From the NCBI GenBank assembly GCA_051881355.1, contig JBJEPS010000020.1:1-64000 (forward strand): a stretch of 64,000 bases of DNA. Direction: 5' to 3'. The stretch's first letter is position 1; each line of letters starts with the position of its first letter. This DNA comes from Fimenecus sp051881355 (lineage in GTDB: Bacteria > Bacillota > Clostridia > Oscillospirales > Acutalibacteraceae). The translations under genes were made by a program, and so were the position numbers. The notes under the pieces were generated by a model that was given only the letters and a program-made list of their open reading frames with translations, did no database searches and was not told the DNA's origin. Below are positions 1 to 9,142 of the stretch, piece by piece.

Positions 1-94
1 GTTCTTGGATTTCTAAATCCTTTGCGCGTGCGGCAAGACTGCGCGCCAAAAACAGAGAGCGCACCCCACCGCCGCCTAAAACAGCTAATTTCAT
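1..94 (-). CDS. Partial GH4-family glycosidase (6-phospho-beta-glucosidase-like), N-terminus only
   Basis: The minus strand starts at the ATG complementary to 92-94, preceded by a GGTGG-type ribosome binding site, and runs off the left edge of the window. The visible 31 residues begin MKLAVLGGGGVRSLFLARSL. This is the glycine-rich NAD-binding start typical of glycoside hydrolase family 4 enzymes, which hydrolyse alpha- or beta-glycosides (often 6-phosphorylated) in the cytoplasm with NAD and a divalent metal. Only the N-terminus is present, so the substrate class cannot be given. It lies just downstream of, and on the same strand as, the hydroxyacid dehydrogenase gene and may share its transcript. 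Confidence 0.6.
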   Translation of the reverse strand, partial: MKLAVLGGGGVRSLFLARSLAARAKDLEIQE

Positions 95-116
95 ATTATC
101 CCACCTTTTCGTTTTT

Positions 117-1073
117 TCAGTTCACAACATTTTGCGGATGCCCCGCAAAATAGGCTTTAAAATTGTCCTGCAAGACGGAAACGAGCCGCGCCCGCGTTTC
201 ATACCCTGCCCACGCAATGTGCGGGGTAATCAGGCAATTTTTTGCCGTCAACAGCGGATTGTCAGCTTTGGGCGGTTCAACCGTCAGTACATCTAACCCC
301 GCGCCTGCAATTTGTCCGCTGTTTAAAGCGTCCGCAAGAGCACGGTCGTCCACCACGGGACCGCGGGAGGTGTTGATAAGATATGCGTTTTTTTTCATTT
401 TGGAAAGGAAGTCCGCATTGATAAGCCCTTCGGTGTTTGCGTTTAAGGGACAATGTAAAGAGATAAAATCCGCTTCCCGTGCGATTTCCTCGACGCTTGC
501 CCAACGAAATTTCTTTCGTGCGCTTTGGTCGGTTTCGTGCCCTGAGGAAGCAAGCACTTGCATTTCAAACGCTTCGGCAATATCCGCCACACGTTGCCCG
601 ATTTTGCCAAAGCCGATAATCCCGAGGGTTTTACCGGCAAGCTCCGAAAGCGGCGTTTTCCAAAAGCAGAAATCGGGGCAGGCGGTCCACTCGCCCGCGT
701 GAACTGCTTCGCTGTGTACGGCTACGGCGTTTGTAAAAGCGGTTATAAAGGAAAACACAAGCTGCGCCACCGCGCCAGTGGAATAGGCGGGAATATTGCA
801 AAGCGATATACCTTTTTGCCGCAAATACGCACCGTCGGCAATATTAAAGCCCGTGGACAAAAGCGCGACGAATTTTAAATTCGGCATACCGTCGATTTCT
901 TGTCTTTCCAGTGGGGTTTTGTTGGTAATCACAATGTCCGCGTCCTTACAGCGCGGCACGATTTCCTCGCGCGGTGTTCTGTCGTAAACGGTCACTTCGC
1001 CGTATTGGTGCAGCCAATCCCACGAAAGGTCGCCGGGATTGGTGGTGAAGCCGTCTAAAATGACGATTTTCAT
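117..1073 (-). CDS. D-2-hydroxyacid dehydrogenase (glycerate dehydrogenase-like)
   Basis: A 318-residue cytoplasmic NAD-dependent dehydrogenase that should interconvert a 2-ketoacid and a D-2-hydroxyacid (hydroxypyruvate/glycerate is the likeliest pair). The Rossmann motif GFGKIG is at 154-159. The family catalytic residues are visible as Arg237 (NTSRGPVVDD), Glu266 (TVEPP) and His285 (TPHIAWAG); the TPHIAWA form is typical of glycerate dehydrogenases. The start at 1073 is chosen because an AGGAGG site lies just upstream. An upstream in-frame ATG at 1169 would add 32 unrelated residues. The gene is divergent from the VTT-protein gene. Substrate preference within the family is inferred. Confidence 0.9.
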   Translation of the reverse strand: MKIVILDGFTTNPGDLSWDWLHQYGEVTVYDRTPREEIVPRCKDADIVITNKTPLERQEIDGMPNLKFVALLSTGFNIADGAYLRQKGISLCNIPAYSTGAVAQLVFSFITAFTNAVAVHSEAVHAGEWTACPDFCFWKTPLSELAGKTLGIIGFGKIGQRVADIAEAFEMQVLASSGHETDQSARKKFRWASVEEIAREADFISLHCPLNANTEGLINADFLSKMKKNAYLINTSRGPVVDDRALADALNSGQIAGAGLDVLTVEPPKADNPLLTAKNCLITPHIAWAGYETRARLVSVLQDNFKAYFAGHPQNVVN

Positions 1074-1176
1074 CGAAATTTCCCTCCTTGCGGAATTTTT
1101 GATACGTATATTGTAACATAAAAACGTACACCATAACAGCAAAACGGAGAAATTTTTTTGTTTTTCCATATTTTGT

Positions 1177-1205
1177 TTGACCTAAAGCCCATTTTGTTAT
1201 ACAAT
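1177..1205 (+). promoter_or_regulatory. SigA-type promoter for the VTT-galK-M42 run
   Basis: TTGACC at 1177-1182 and TACAAT at 1200-1205 are separated by 17 nt. This puts the transcription start near 1212, downstream of the ATG at 1158. Translation of the next gene must therefore begin further in. Confidence 0.7.
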
Positions 1206-1277
1206 TATCCTAGATTTGTGCGCGCTCAACCTGTAAAAAGCGCGCAGGACATATTTTCGGAAAGGGCGGTGGTGGTA

Positions 1278-2024
1278 TTGGCGCACAAAAAAAGCAACCG
1301 AAAAAGATTGCTCAATTTTCTCGGCTGCGTATTGCTGATTTTGGCGATGGTGTTGTTTTGCGTGGCGCTGCTGTTCCAAGACCCGACCTTTGTGAAGCAT
1401 TATGATGAAATTATGCGGCGGCTTTCGGAATTTGAGTATGCGGTGGCTACGCTGCCGTATCGTGGACTTGTGATTGTTGCTATTTTATTGATTTACCTGT
1501 CCAAAGCGGTTGTACCGCTGCCGATTTCCGCGGTTTGCGTGATTGCGGGTATGGCGTTTCCGCTCCCTGTCGCGGTGCTGATTAACATTGTCGGCTTTTC
1601 GATTTTATGTGTCATCAAATATTTCTGGGGCAAGCATATCGGCGGGGGGGTTGTGCATAAGCTCCTTTTGAAAAGTGAAGAGATTGAACGCATTTTAGAA
1701 AAAGCGGATGACAAAGCAAAAGGCGCACTGCTTGTCGGGTTTCGGCTTGTGCCGAGCTTTCCGATTAACACGATAAGCCAGGTTTACGGTGCGATGGAAT
1801 ACGATTTGAAATGGTATATGGCGCTGTCTATTGTAGGATTTTTGCCGAAACTGATTTCGTACAGCTTCATCGGGCGCAATGTGTACAATCCGTTCTCCAT
1901 GGCGTTTATCCTGCCGTTTGTTATCCTGTTCACGATTTCGGGACTGTCCCTGTTCGGGGTGAACAAGATGATTGACATTTACAACAATACTTTTAAAAAA
2001 GATAACAGTGTAAAAAAGAGCTGA
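1278..2024 (+). CDS. TVP38/TMEM64 (VTT) family membrane protein
   Basis: About 248 residues with several hydrophobic membrane segments and the family's conserved core (proline-containing segment KAVVPLPISAV, then RLVPSFPINTISQ followed by a small-residue helix). Members are polytopic inner-membrane proteins of the VTT/DedA-like superfamily, linked to lipid or solute movement; the exact role of this protein is unknown. The start is uncertain. TTG at 1278 follows GGCGGTG (one mismatch to the consensus ribosome site) with 6-nt spacing and gives MAHKKSNRK; GTG at 1272 is an alternative. The ATG at 1158 is rejected because it lies upstream of the probable transcription start. galK follows within 20 nt. 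Confidence 0.75.
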   Translation: MAHKKSNRKRLLNFLGCVLLILAMVLFCVALLFQDPTFVKHYDEIMRRLSEFEYAVATLPYRGLVIVAILLIYLSKAVVPLPISAVCVIAGMAFPLPVAVLINIVGFSILCVIKYFWGKHIGGGVVHKLLLKSEEIERILEKADDKAKGALLVGFRLVPSFPINTISQVYGAMEYDLKWYMALSIVGFLPKLISYSFIGRNVYNPFSMAFILPFVILFTISGLSLFGVNKMIDIYNNTFKKDNSVKKS

Positions 2025-2040
2025 AAGGATGTTTCACACA

Positions 2041-3321
2041 ATGGCAAACCAACAGGAATTAAAGACGCTGCTCACAAGCGGAGCGCTCGACGAGAGACTG
2101 CGCCGCGTATATGTGACAGAGGCGGAAATCCAGGCACAGTATGCGCGATACACCGCCGTTATTGACGCATTTTCGGAGTTGTTCTCGGGGGAACGCGAGA
2201 TTCGCTTGTTCTCTGCCCCCGGCAGAACCGAGGTCGGCGGCAACCATACCGACCATAACCACGGCAGAGTGCTTGCGGCGGGCATCAATTTGGATGCGAT
2301 TGCGGCGGCGGCAAAAAATGACGACAACACCGTCCGTATCAAAAGCGAGGGCTATCCGATGGACGTGGTGGATTTGTCCGACTTGTCGGTACAGCCGTCG
2401 GAGCTTGGGCATTCCCCGGCGCTTGTGCGCGGTGTTTGCCAAGGCTTTTTGAATTACGGCTATAAAATCGGCGGCTTTGACGCGGCAACCGCGTCGCGCG
2501 TGCTGTCCGGCTCGGGGCTTTCGTCCTCGGCGGCGTATGAGGTGCTGGTAGGCACAATGCTCAACTATTTGTATAACGACGGTAAGGTGGACGCGGTCAC
2601 GATTGCAAAAATCGCGCAGTACGCCGAAAACGAATACTTCGGCAAGCCCTGCGGCTTAATGGACCAAACCGCCTGCTCAGTCGGTTCGTTTGTGACAATT
2701 GATTTTTGCGACCCGCAAAATCCCGAAATTGAAGAAGTCAAATTTGACTTTGCCGCCTGCGGTCATGCGCTTTGTATTGTGGATACCAAGGGCAGTCACT
2801 CGGATTTGACCGACGAATATGCCTATATCCGTGAGGAAATGGAAAGTGTTGCGCAGTATTTCGGGAAAAAGGTTTTGCGGGAGGTGTCCGAATCGGAATT
2901 CTACGGCGAAATCGGGGCAGTGCGCAAACGCGTCGGTGACCGTGCGGTTTTGCGTGCAATGCATTTTTATGCGGACAACGCCCGCGTGTTAAAAGAGGTG
3001 GACGCGCTTCGAGCAGGCGATTTCGAGACCTTTAAGCAGTACATACTCGAAAGCGGCAATTCGTCATATATGTATAATCAAAATGTGTTCTCTGTGAAAA
3101 AACCGCAGGAACAGCCCGTGTCTTTGGCTTTGGCGATTTCACAGCGCGTGCTCAAAGGACGCGGTGCATGGCGCGTACACGGCGGCGGCTTTGCGGGCAC
3201 TATTCAAGCGTTTGTGCCGCTGGATTTGCTGGAAACCTACAAATCCGAAATGGAGCGTGTGTTCGGCGAGGGTGCATGCTATGTGCTGTCTATTCGACCG
3301 GTCGGCGGCGCTGAGATATAA
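2041..3321 (+). CDS. galK: Galactokinase
   Basis: A 426-residue GHMP-family kinase that phosphorylates galactose with ATP at C1, the entry step of the Leloir pathway. The galactokinase signature GRTEVGGNHTDHNHG begins near residue 61, the ATP-binding GHMP motif LSGSGLSSSAA is central, and the C-terminal GHMP motif HGGGFAGTIQ closes the active site. ATG 2041 is preferred over ATG 2029 because the AAAGGA ribosome site sits directly against the earlier ATG. No galT or galE is adjacent. The neighbours are peptidases and a phosphoglucomutase, so the product would be handled by genes elsewhere. Confidence 0.95.
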   Translation: MANQQELKTLLTSGALDERLRRVYVTEAEIQAQYARYTAVIDAFSELFSGEREIRLFSAPGRTEVGGNHTDHNHGRVLAAGINLDAIAAAAKNDDNTVRIKSEGYPMDVVDLSDLSVQPSELGHSPALVRGVCQGFLNYGYKIGGFDAATASRVLSGSGLSSSAAYEVLVGTMLNYLYNDGKVDAVTIAKIAQYAENEYFGKPCGLMDQTACSVGSFVTIDFCDPQNPEIEEVKFDFAACGHALCIVDTKGSHSDLTDEYAYIREEMESVAQYFGKKVLREVSESEFYGEIGAVRKRVGDRAVLRAMHFYADNARVLKEVDALRAGDFETFKQYILESGNSSYMYNQNVFSVKKPQEQPVSLALAISQRVLKGRGAWRVHGGGFAGTIQAFVPLDLLETYKSEMERVFGEGACYVLSIRPVGGAEI

Positions 3322-3346
3322 GGTAGATTTTAAGGAAGTGCACTTT

Positions 3347-4363
3347 ATGGAGACAAAAGAACTGTTGCAGACCTTGTGCGCCGCACCCGGTGTTTCAGGA
3401 GATGAAACGGCGGCGTGCGAAGCGGCAAAAGCGCTGTTTGCGTCATTGGGCGAAGTCCGAACGGACGCGCTCGGCAATTTGATTTGCACCTATACAGGTA
3501 CGGAATACGGCAGAAAAATCCTGTTAGATGCACATTTGGACCAAATCGGGCTTTGCGTGCTGGAAATTACGCCCGAGGGCTTTTTACGCACCGCCCCTTG
3601 CGGCGGCACGGACAAGCGAGTGCTTTGCGGCGCGGAGGTAACCGTGCACGGCAAACAGGATTTGTACGGGGTGGTGACAAGCACTCCGCCGCATTTGCAA
3701 AAGGATGGCGAGGAAAAAACCTTGCCCGATACCATCCTTGTGGATATCGGGCTGTCGGCAGACAAGGCACAATCGCTTGTTTCTGCGGGGGACCGCGTTT
3801 CGCTGCGCTATTCGTTTACAGAGCTTTTTAACCATTATGTCAGCGCGCCTGCGCTTGATGACCGTGCAGGAATTGCGGTTTTGTACCTTGCTTTGGAATA
3901 CTTAAAAATGCGCGGCTGCAGCGATACCATAACGGTTGTTTGCTCCACGCGCGAGGAAACCACCGAGGGCGGTGCAAAGGCGGCGGCGTTCAACGCACAG
4001 GCGGATTTGTGTATTGCGGTTGATGTCAGCTTTGCGAAAACGCCCGATGCGAAAGCGGAAGGCTGCGGCGAGCTGGCAAAAGGACCGATGATTGGTGTTG
4101 CACCGTCTCTGACGCTCGGTGTCAGTGAGGGCTTGCGGCAAATTGCCATCGAACAGCAAATTCCGTACCAAATCGAAGTGATGGGCGGATTAAGTGGTAC
4201 AAATGCCGATGTAATTGCGTCTGAGGTGGGCGGCGTACAAACGGGGCTTTTGTCCGTGCCGCTTCGCTATATGCATACCGGTATTGAGATTGTATCCGTC
4301 AAAGATGTGGAAAATACGGCACGGCTTTTAGCGAACTATATTTTATACGGAGGGCTTTCGTGA
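3347..4363 (+). CDS. M42-family metallo-aminopeptidase, copy 1
   Basis: A 338-residue dinuclear-metal aminopeptidase of family M42 (glutamyl aminopeptidase / so-called endoglucanase M group), cytoplasmic, trimming peptides from the N-terminus. Metal and catalytic residues are recognisable in DAHLDQIGL, ALDDRAGIA, STREETTEGGA, AVDVSF and YMHTGIE. The start at 3347 follows a TAAGGAAG site; the longer in-frame extension from 3164 lies inside galK and is rejected. It is followed with a 1-nt stop/start overlap by a paralogous M42 gene, which suggests translational coupling and possibly a mixed oligomer. Confidence 0.9.
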   Translation: METKELLQTLCAAPGVSGDETAACEAAKALFASLGEVRTDALGNLICTYTGTEYGRKILLDAHLDQIGLCVLEITPEGFLRTAPCGGTDKRVLCGAEVTVHGKQDLYGVVTSTPPHLQKDGEEKTLPDTILVDIGLSADKAQSLVSAGDRVSLRYSFTELFNHYVSAPALDDRAGIAVLYLALEYLKMRGCSDTITVVCSTREETTEGGAKAAAFNAQADLCIAVDVSFAKTPDAKAEGCGELAKGPMIGVAPSLTLGVSEGLRQIAIEQQIPYQIEVMGGLSGTNADVIASEVGGVQTGLLSVPLRYMHTGIEIVSVKDVENTARLLANYILYGGLS

Positions 4364-5382
4364 TGTTAAAAACTTTATGTACACTGAACGGGACCTCCGG
4401 CAGAGAGGACGCGGTGCGGGACTATATCCTGACACAGCTGCCTGAAACTGTAACCTACAAAACAGACGCGCTCGGCAATCTATTGGTCGAGAAAACAGGC
4501 AAAGCGCGCTCGAAAAATAAAGTTGCGCTGTTCGCGCATATGGATGAGGTCGGTTTCATTATCACCTATATCACCGATGACGGCTTTTTGAAATTTGCAC
4601 CCGTCGGCGGCGTGGACGCCCGCGCTGTGTTCGGCAAAGCGGTTACCGTCGGCGCACGGGCAATTCCCGGCGTGGTCGGCGGCAAAGCCGTGCATCAGCT
4701 GACGAAAGACGAAAAAGACAGTGTGCCCGAAATCGAGAATATGCTGATTGACATCGGCGCGACCACAAAGACAGAGGCAGAATCTCTGGTATCGCTCGGC
4801 GATATTGCCTATTTTCGCTCGGAGTATGTCGAATTCGGCGACGACTTTGTCAAAGCCAAGGCGATTGATGACCGTGCAGGCGTGCAGATTCTGCTCGATA
4901 TGCTCCGCGCGGATTTGCCGTATGATATGACGTTTTGTTTTACCGTGCAGGAGGAAATCGGCACACGGGGTGCTACGGCGGCAACCTTTACTGTGCGCCC
5001 TGATTATGCGTTGGTGGTAGAAAGCACCACGGCGGCGGATTTGCCCGAGGTGTCGGGACACAAGCAGGTCTGCAAGGTCGGCGGCGGTGCGGTGGTCAGC
5101 TTTATGGACCGCGGCACAGTGTATGACAAAGCTTTATACGATTTTGCGCGTGCGCTTGCGGTGGAAAAACAAATTCCCTGCCAAACCAAAACGATGATTG
5201 CGGGCGGCAACGATGCGGCGGCAGTCCACAAAACGGCAGGCGGCGTGAAAACCTTGGCGATTTCCGTGCCGTGCCGATATATTCATTCGGGTGCGTGCGT
5301 GGCGAACAAAAAAGATATGGAAAGTGTTGCCGACTTAACAAAAGCATTGGCGGAGGCGCTTTGCAATGCTGAAAATCATTGA
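4363..5382 (+). CDS. M42-family metallo-aminopeptidase, copy 2
   Basis: A 339-residue paralogue of the preceding gene, with AHMDEVGF, AIDDRAGVQ, VQEEIGTRGA, VVESTTAAD and YIHSGA as the metal-binding and catalytic segments. The metal position that is Asp in copy 1 (VDVS) is Glu here (VEST), as in some family members. An in-frame GTG at 4360 precedes the ATG by one codon, so the start is uncertain by one residue; GGAGGG lies 6-9 nt upstream. Its 3' end overlaps the GNAT gene by 17 nt. The two copies are clearly diverged, which suggests different specificity. Confidence 0.9.
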   Translation: MLKTLCTLNGTSGREDAVRDYILTQLPETVTYKTDALGNLLVEKTGKARSKNKVALFAHMDEVGFIITYITDDGFLKFAPVGGVDARAVFGKAVTVGARAIPGVVGGKAVHQLTKDEKDSVPEIENMLIDIGATTKTEAESLVSLGDIAYFRSEYVEFGDDFVKAKAIDDRAGVQILLDMLRADLPYDMTFCFTVQEEIGTRGATAATFTVRPDYALVVESTTAADLPEVSGHKQVCKVGGGAVVSFMDRGTVYDKALYDFARALAVEKQIPCQTKTMIAGGNDAAAVHKTAGGVKTLAISVPCRYIHSGACVANKKDMESVADLTKALAEALCNAENH

Positions 5383-6160
5383 CAATCTGTCGGCGGACAC
5401 GGCAAAACAGCTTGTCGGCGTTTTGCCCGATACGCTTTGCACCGCGTTTACGTTGTTTTCGCTTTTAGATGTGCACCGTGTGGACGGGGCGTGGGTGCAG
5501 ACCGAGAATGACAGCGTAACGGCGTTGGTGGTGTCCGAGGGGCAGACTAAAGCCTATGTCACGGCGGCAGAGCATGCCGATTTTGAGGAACTGCAATACT
5601 TTTTGCGCACGCTCGGCGGCGAGGTGCTGCATTGCGTGCCGGAGCAAGCCGAAAAACTCGGTATAACGCCTTTCTCCAAAAAAAGTTTGATGGAGCTTTG
5701 CACCTTGCCTGACGGCGGCAAACAGGCAAAAACCGTAACGGACAATTTGCGCCCGATTTATGATTTGCTGGTACAGGCGGCATCGGCAGCGGCGGGGGAT
5801 ACCGCCGATTTTCACAAATACAGCGACCGAGCCTACAAAGAATGGCTCTCAAAAACGGTACGCGGCATTTTCGGCGGCTACACGGTGGTGAAGGCGGTGT
5901 ATGTCGGTGAAAATTCGCTCCTTGCGGCGGGCGTTGCCGATATTTTGGGGAAATATGTGTATATCCGCGATGTCGTGACCGACAAAGACTACCGCCAAAT
6001 GGGTTACGGGTCGGACTGCGTGCGCGGGCTTTGCGCTGATTTGAAAACCGCGGACAACCGCATATTTTTGCTGTGCGGAGACTTAAAAACCGAGCGATTT
6101 TATCAAAAATCCGGTTTTGTGCGAAAGGGCTATATTCAACAGGGAATTGTGGAGCTATGA
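5366..6160 (+). CDS. GNAT-family N-acetyltransferase
   Basis: 264 residues. The C-terminal half carries the GNAT acetyl-CoA-binding pattern (VVTDKDYRQMGYGSDCV, then LLCGDLKTERFYQKSGF), consistent with transfer of an acetyl group from acetyl-CoA to an amine. The N-terminal ~120 residues are a less conserved region, perhaps a degenerate second GNAT lobe. The start ATG lies inside the end of the M42 gene with GGAGG just upstream, and the stop overlaps the next start (ATGA), so this gene is embedded in the operon. The substrate is unknown. Confidence 0.8.
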   Translation: MLKIIDNLSADTAKQLVGVLPDTLCTAFTLFSLLDVHRVDGAWVQTENDSVTALVVSEGQTKAYVTAAEHADFEELQYFLRTLGGEVLHCVPEQAEKLGITPFSKKSLMELCTLPDGGKQAKTVTDNLRPIYDLLVQAASAAAGDTADFHKYSDRAYKEWLSKTVRGIFGGYTVVKAVYVGENSLLAAGVADILGKYVYIRDVVTDKDYRQMGYGSDCVRGLCADLKTADNRIFLLCGDLKTERFYQKSGFVRKGYIQQGIVEL

Positions 6161-7434
6161 GCGAATTTTTTCAACTTTCCGAAACGATACAAGCAGCTTC
6201 GGCGGCGGCAATGGAAACCGCCGCGCCGCAGTTTGCAAAAATTGACGCACTTGCAGAATACAATCAACAAAAAGTGCTTGCCGCTTTCATCAAAAACCGT
6301 GTGGACGAAACCGATTTCAATTCCACCACGGGTTACGGCTATAACGACAAAGGCAGAGAGAAATTAGACCGCTTAACGGCAGATATTTTCGGTGCCGAGG
6401 CGGCGTTTATCCGCGCAGGTGCGCTCTCGTGCGGCACGCATACGCTGTCGGTTTGTTTGTACGGCGTTCTGCGTCCGAACGATGTGCTTTTGAGCGTGAC
6501 GGGCTTGCCGTATGATACCATTCATTCCACCATCGGCATCGACGGTGGCAAAAGCACAGGCAAAGGCACACTTCTCGATTTCGGCATTGCCTACGAGCAG
6601 GTGGATTTGACCGAAAACGACGAATTGGATTATGAAAAGATAGCGTGTGCCGCGGCAGCGAAAAATGTGCGTATGGTCTACATGCAGCGTTCACGCGGGT
6701 ATTCCTTGCGCCACACGATTTCCGTTGCGGAAATCGAACGCGTGTGTTCGATTGTGCATCGCGTGAATCCCCGCGCGGTGGTGATGGTCGATAATTGCTA
6801 CGGCGAGTTTACCGAGAAAAAAGAACCGACGGAGGTCGGTGCGGACTTAATGGCAGGTTCGCTTATCAAAAACGCGGGCGGCGGCATTGCCGCGTCGGGC
6901 GGATACATCGCAGGGCGCGCCGATTTGGTTGAGCTTTGCGCCTGCCGGTTAAACACCCCGGGCTTGGGGTTAGAAGTCGGCGCAACCTTGGGGCAAAACC
7001 GCAGCTTGTTTATGGGGCTGTTCCACGCGCCGCATGTTGTGGGTGAGGCGCTCAAAACCGCGGTGTTCGCCGCGGCGCTGTTTACGGAACTTGGTTTTTC
7101 CGTTACGCCGAAGCCCGACGAAGACCGCCACGATATTATTCAGGCGATATGTTTGGAAACGCCTGAACGCCTGATTGCCTTTTGCCAAGGTCTCCAAAAG
7201 GGTGCGCCTGTGGATTCCTTCGTCACGCCAGAACCGTGGGATATGCCCGGCTATGACAACCAAGTCATTATGGCGGCGGGGGCGTTTACCTCCGGCTCGT
7301 CCATTGAACTGTCGGGTGACGCGCCGCTTAGAGAGCCGTTCGCGGTATGGATGCAGGGCGGCTTGAACTTCCACACAGGTAAAATCGGCGTGTTGCTCGC
7401 TGCGGAGGAACTCGAAAAACGAAATTTGCTGTAA
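6157..7434 (+). CDS. Methionine gamma-lyase family PLP enzyme ('aluminum resistance' family)
   Basis: A 425-residue fold-type I pyridoxal-phosphate protein of the family annotated as methionine gamma-lyase-like or aluminium resistance protein. The probable PLP-binding Lys238 lies in GSLIKNAGGG, preceded by MVDNCYGEF, where the Asp should contact the PLP ring. The conserved N-terminal TGYGYND and GALSCGTH segments are present. It overlaps the GNAT stop by 4 nt (ATGA). The family is widespread in Clostridia, usually as a single copy. A lyase acting on sulfur amino acids is a family-level inference. Confidence 0.85.
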   Translation: MSEFFQLSETIQAASAAAMETAAPQFAKIDALAEYNQQKVLAAFIKNRVDETDFNSTTGYGYNDKGREKLDRLTADIFGAEAAFIRAGALSCGTHTLSVCLYGVLRPNDVLLSVTGLPYDTIHSTIGIDGGKSTGKGTLLDFGIAYEQVDLTENDELDYEKIACAAAAKNVRMVYMQRSRGYSLRHTISVAEIERVCSIVHRVNPRAVVMVDNCYGEFTEKKEPTEVGADLMAGSLIKNAGGGIAASGGYIAGRADLVELCACRLNTPGLGLEVGATLGQNRSLFMGLFHAPHVVGEALKTAVFAAALFTELGFSVTPKPDEDRHDIIQAICLETPERLIAFCQGLQKGAPVDSFVTPEPWDMPGYDNQVIMAAGAFTSGSSIELSGDAPLREPFAVWMQGGLNFHTGKIGVLLAAEELEKRNLL

Positions 7435-7465
7435 AAAACGGCATACGATATAAACTGTATTGTAG

Positions 7466-7513
7466 GCGTAGGGAACGGTCAAGACCTTGCGGCGGGTGAA
7501 TCCAATTCGCCCC
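7466..7513. repeat. Intergenic palindromic repeats (GTAGGG family), two adjacent short units
   Basis: The 104-nt gap before the phosphomutase gene holds GTAGGGAACGGTCAAGACC, then GGCGGGTGAAT-CC-AATTCGCCCC. Both have the arm-loop-arm form of the dispersed palindromes seen at 17580, 20960, 37921, 38004, 38052, 49629 and 63740. No clear promoter is visible in this gap. Confidence 0.5.
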
Positions 7514-7538
7514 GATCAATGCAGAGAAAGGAAATATT

Positions 7539-9068
7539 ATGCAACTACGGCATTTAAAAAGCGGCACCGATGTGCGCGGCACGGCAGTCAATCCCGAAAC
7601 TCCTGAAAACATTGACTTAACCGACGAAGCGGTGCGCCGCATTACGGGCGCATTCGTGCGTTTTTTGGAAGCACAGACCGCCAAACGGGCGGGCGACTTA
7701 AAATTGTCTGTCGGGCACGATTCGCGCGTCTCGGCAGAGCGGATAAAAGCAGCAGTTTTAAAAGAACTGACCGCGTGCGGCGTGCAAATCCTCGACTGTG
7801 CGCTGTGCTCCACCCCTGCGATGTTTATGACGACGCAAACCGAGAACTGTGACGGCGCGGTGCAAATTACCGCAAGTCACCACCCGTGGGACAGAAACGG
7901 ATTGAAATTTTTCACCCGCGCAGGCGGGCTTTCGGGAAAAGAACTGGAAAGCATTTTAGCGGACGCCGAAACCACGTCCCCGCACGCAGGCGAGGAAATC
8001 AGAGCTTCGCAAATCGACTATCTTTCCGACTATTGCGAACAGTTGAAAGACCTCATTCGCAAGGGCGTGAACAGCCCTGACAATTACGATCAACCGCTGA
8101 CCGGGCTTAAAATCGTGGTGGACGCGGGCAACGGCGTCGGCGGCTTTTATGCTGAAAAGGTGCTTGCCGCTTTGGGTGCGGATACTTCGGGCAGTCGGTA
8201 TTTAGACCCCGACGGCACCTTTCCCAATCACATTCCGAATCCCGAAAACGAAGCGGCAATGGCGAGTATCCGCGAAGCAACGCTGTCTTCGGGTGCGGAT
8301 CTCGGCGTGATTTTTGACACCGATGTGGACCGCGGCGGCGCGGTCACGGCGGACGGCGAGGAATTAAATCGCAATCGTTTGGTCGCCGTTGCGGCGGCGA
8401 TTGCACTCGAAAATACGCCTGGTGGCTCGGTGGTGACCGACTCCGTCACGTCTGCAGGACTTACAAAGTTTATTACCGAGCATTTGGGCGGCAAACACAT
8501 TCGCTTTAAGCGCGGCTATAAAAATGTGATTGACGAAGCGGTGCGCCGCTGTGCTTTGGGCGAGAACACGCCGCTTGCGATTGAAACCTCGGGGCATGCG
8601 GCATTTCGCGAGAACTACTTTTTGGACGACGGTGCGTATCTTGTTACGCGCATCATCATCAAACTTTGCCTGTTAAAACGCGCGGGCGGCGATTTGGGCG
8701 ACCTGATTGCGGATTTGGAAGAACCCGCCGAGGAAAAGGAAATCCGTTTAAAAATCACCGCGCCGGATTTCAAAGCGTACGGCGGCGAAATGATTGAACT
8801 TGTCAACCGCGCTGCAAAACGCACGGACAGTGTGCAGATTGCCGACGACAGCTACGAGGGCACGAAAATCATGTTTCCATCGCCGGATATAAACGGCTTT
8901 TTTATCTTCCGTTTAAGTGTGCACGACCCGATTATTCCAATCAATTTTGAGTCGGCAGTCCCCGGCGGCACGCAAAAAATGGCAAAGGTGCTGCTTTCGT
9001 GGCTTGCCGAAGCGGACGGGCTGGCGCTTTCGCCGCTTGCACAATTTTCGGACGAATTTATAAAATGA
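7539..9068 (+). CDS. Phosphoglucomutase/phosphomannomutase
   Basis: A 509-residue alpha-D-phosphohexomutase that moves phosphate between C1 and C6 of glucose or mannose. The phosphoserine loop is TASHHP (Ser113), the metal loop DTDVDRGG, the sugar-binding loop ETSGHAA, and the phosphate-binding segment YEGTKIMF near the C-terminus. All four domains of the family appear present. An AGAAAGGA ribosome site precedes the ATG. It links galactose-1-P/glucose-1-P and glycogen phosphorolysis to glycolysis or to nucleotide-sugar synthesis. The sequence alone does not say which hexose is preferred. Confidence 0.92.
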   Translation: MQLRHLKSGTDVRGTAVNPETPENIDLTDEAVRRITGAFVRFLEAQTAKRAGDLKLSVGHDSRVSAERIKAAVLKELTACGVQILDCALCSTPAMFMTTQTENCDGAVQITASHHPWDRNGLKFFTRAGGLSGKELESILADAETTSPHAGEEIRASQIDYLSDYCEQLKDLIRKGVNSPDNYDQPLTGLKIVVDAGNGVGGFYAEKVLAALGADTSGSRYLDPDGTFPNHIPNPENEAAMASIREATLSSGADLGVIFDTDVDRGGAVTADGEELNRNRLVAVAAAIALENTPGGSVVTDSVTSAGLTKFITEHLGGKHIRFKRGYKNVIDEAVRRCALGENTPLAIETSGHAAFRENYFLDDGAYLVTRIIIKLCLLKRAGGDLGDLIADLEEPAEEKEIRLKITAPDFKAYGGEMIELVNRAAKRTDSVQIADDSYEGTKIMFPSPDINGFFIFRLSVHDPIIPINFESAVPGGTQKMAKVLLSWLAEADGLALSPLAQFSDEFIK

Positions 9069-9070
9069 TA

Positions 9071-9098
9071 TTGACAAAGCGGCAGATTTCCCTAAAAT
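9071..9098 (+). promoter_or_regulatory. SigA promoter of the acp-proS operon
   Basis: A perfect TTGACA at 9071-9076 and TAAAAT at 9093-9098 with a 16-nt spacer lie directly behind the phosphomutase stop codon. Confidence 0.75.
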
Positions 9099-9142
9099 GA
9101 GTATATACAACTACAACGCGATCACACTTGGAGGTGTGCAGA

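Noticed and set aside
1158..1277. Upstream ATG start for the VTT membrane protein
   Set aside because: The ATG lies upstream of the promoter that should produce its mRNA, and the extra residues are not membrane-protein-like.
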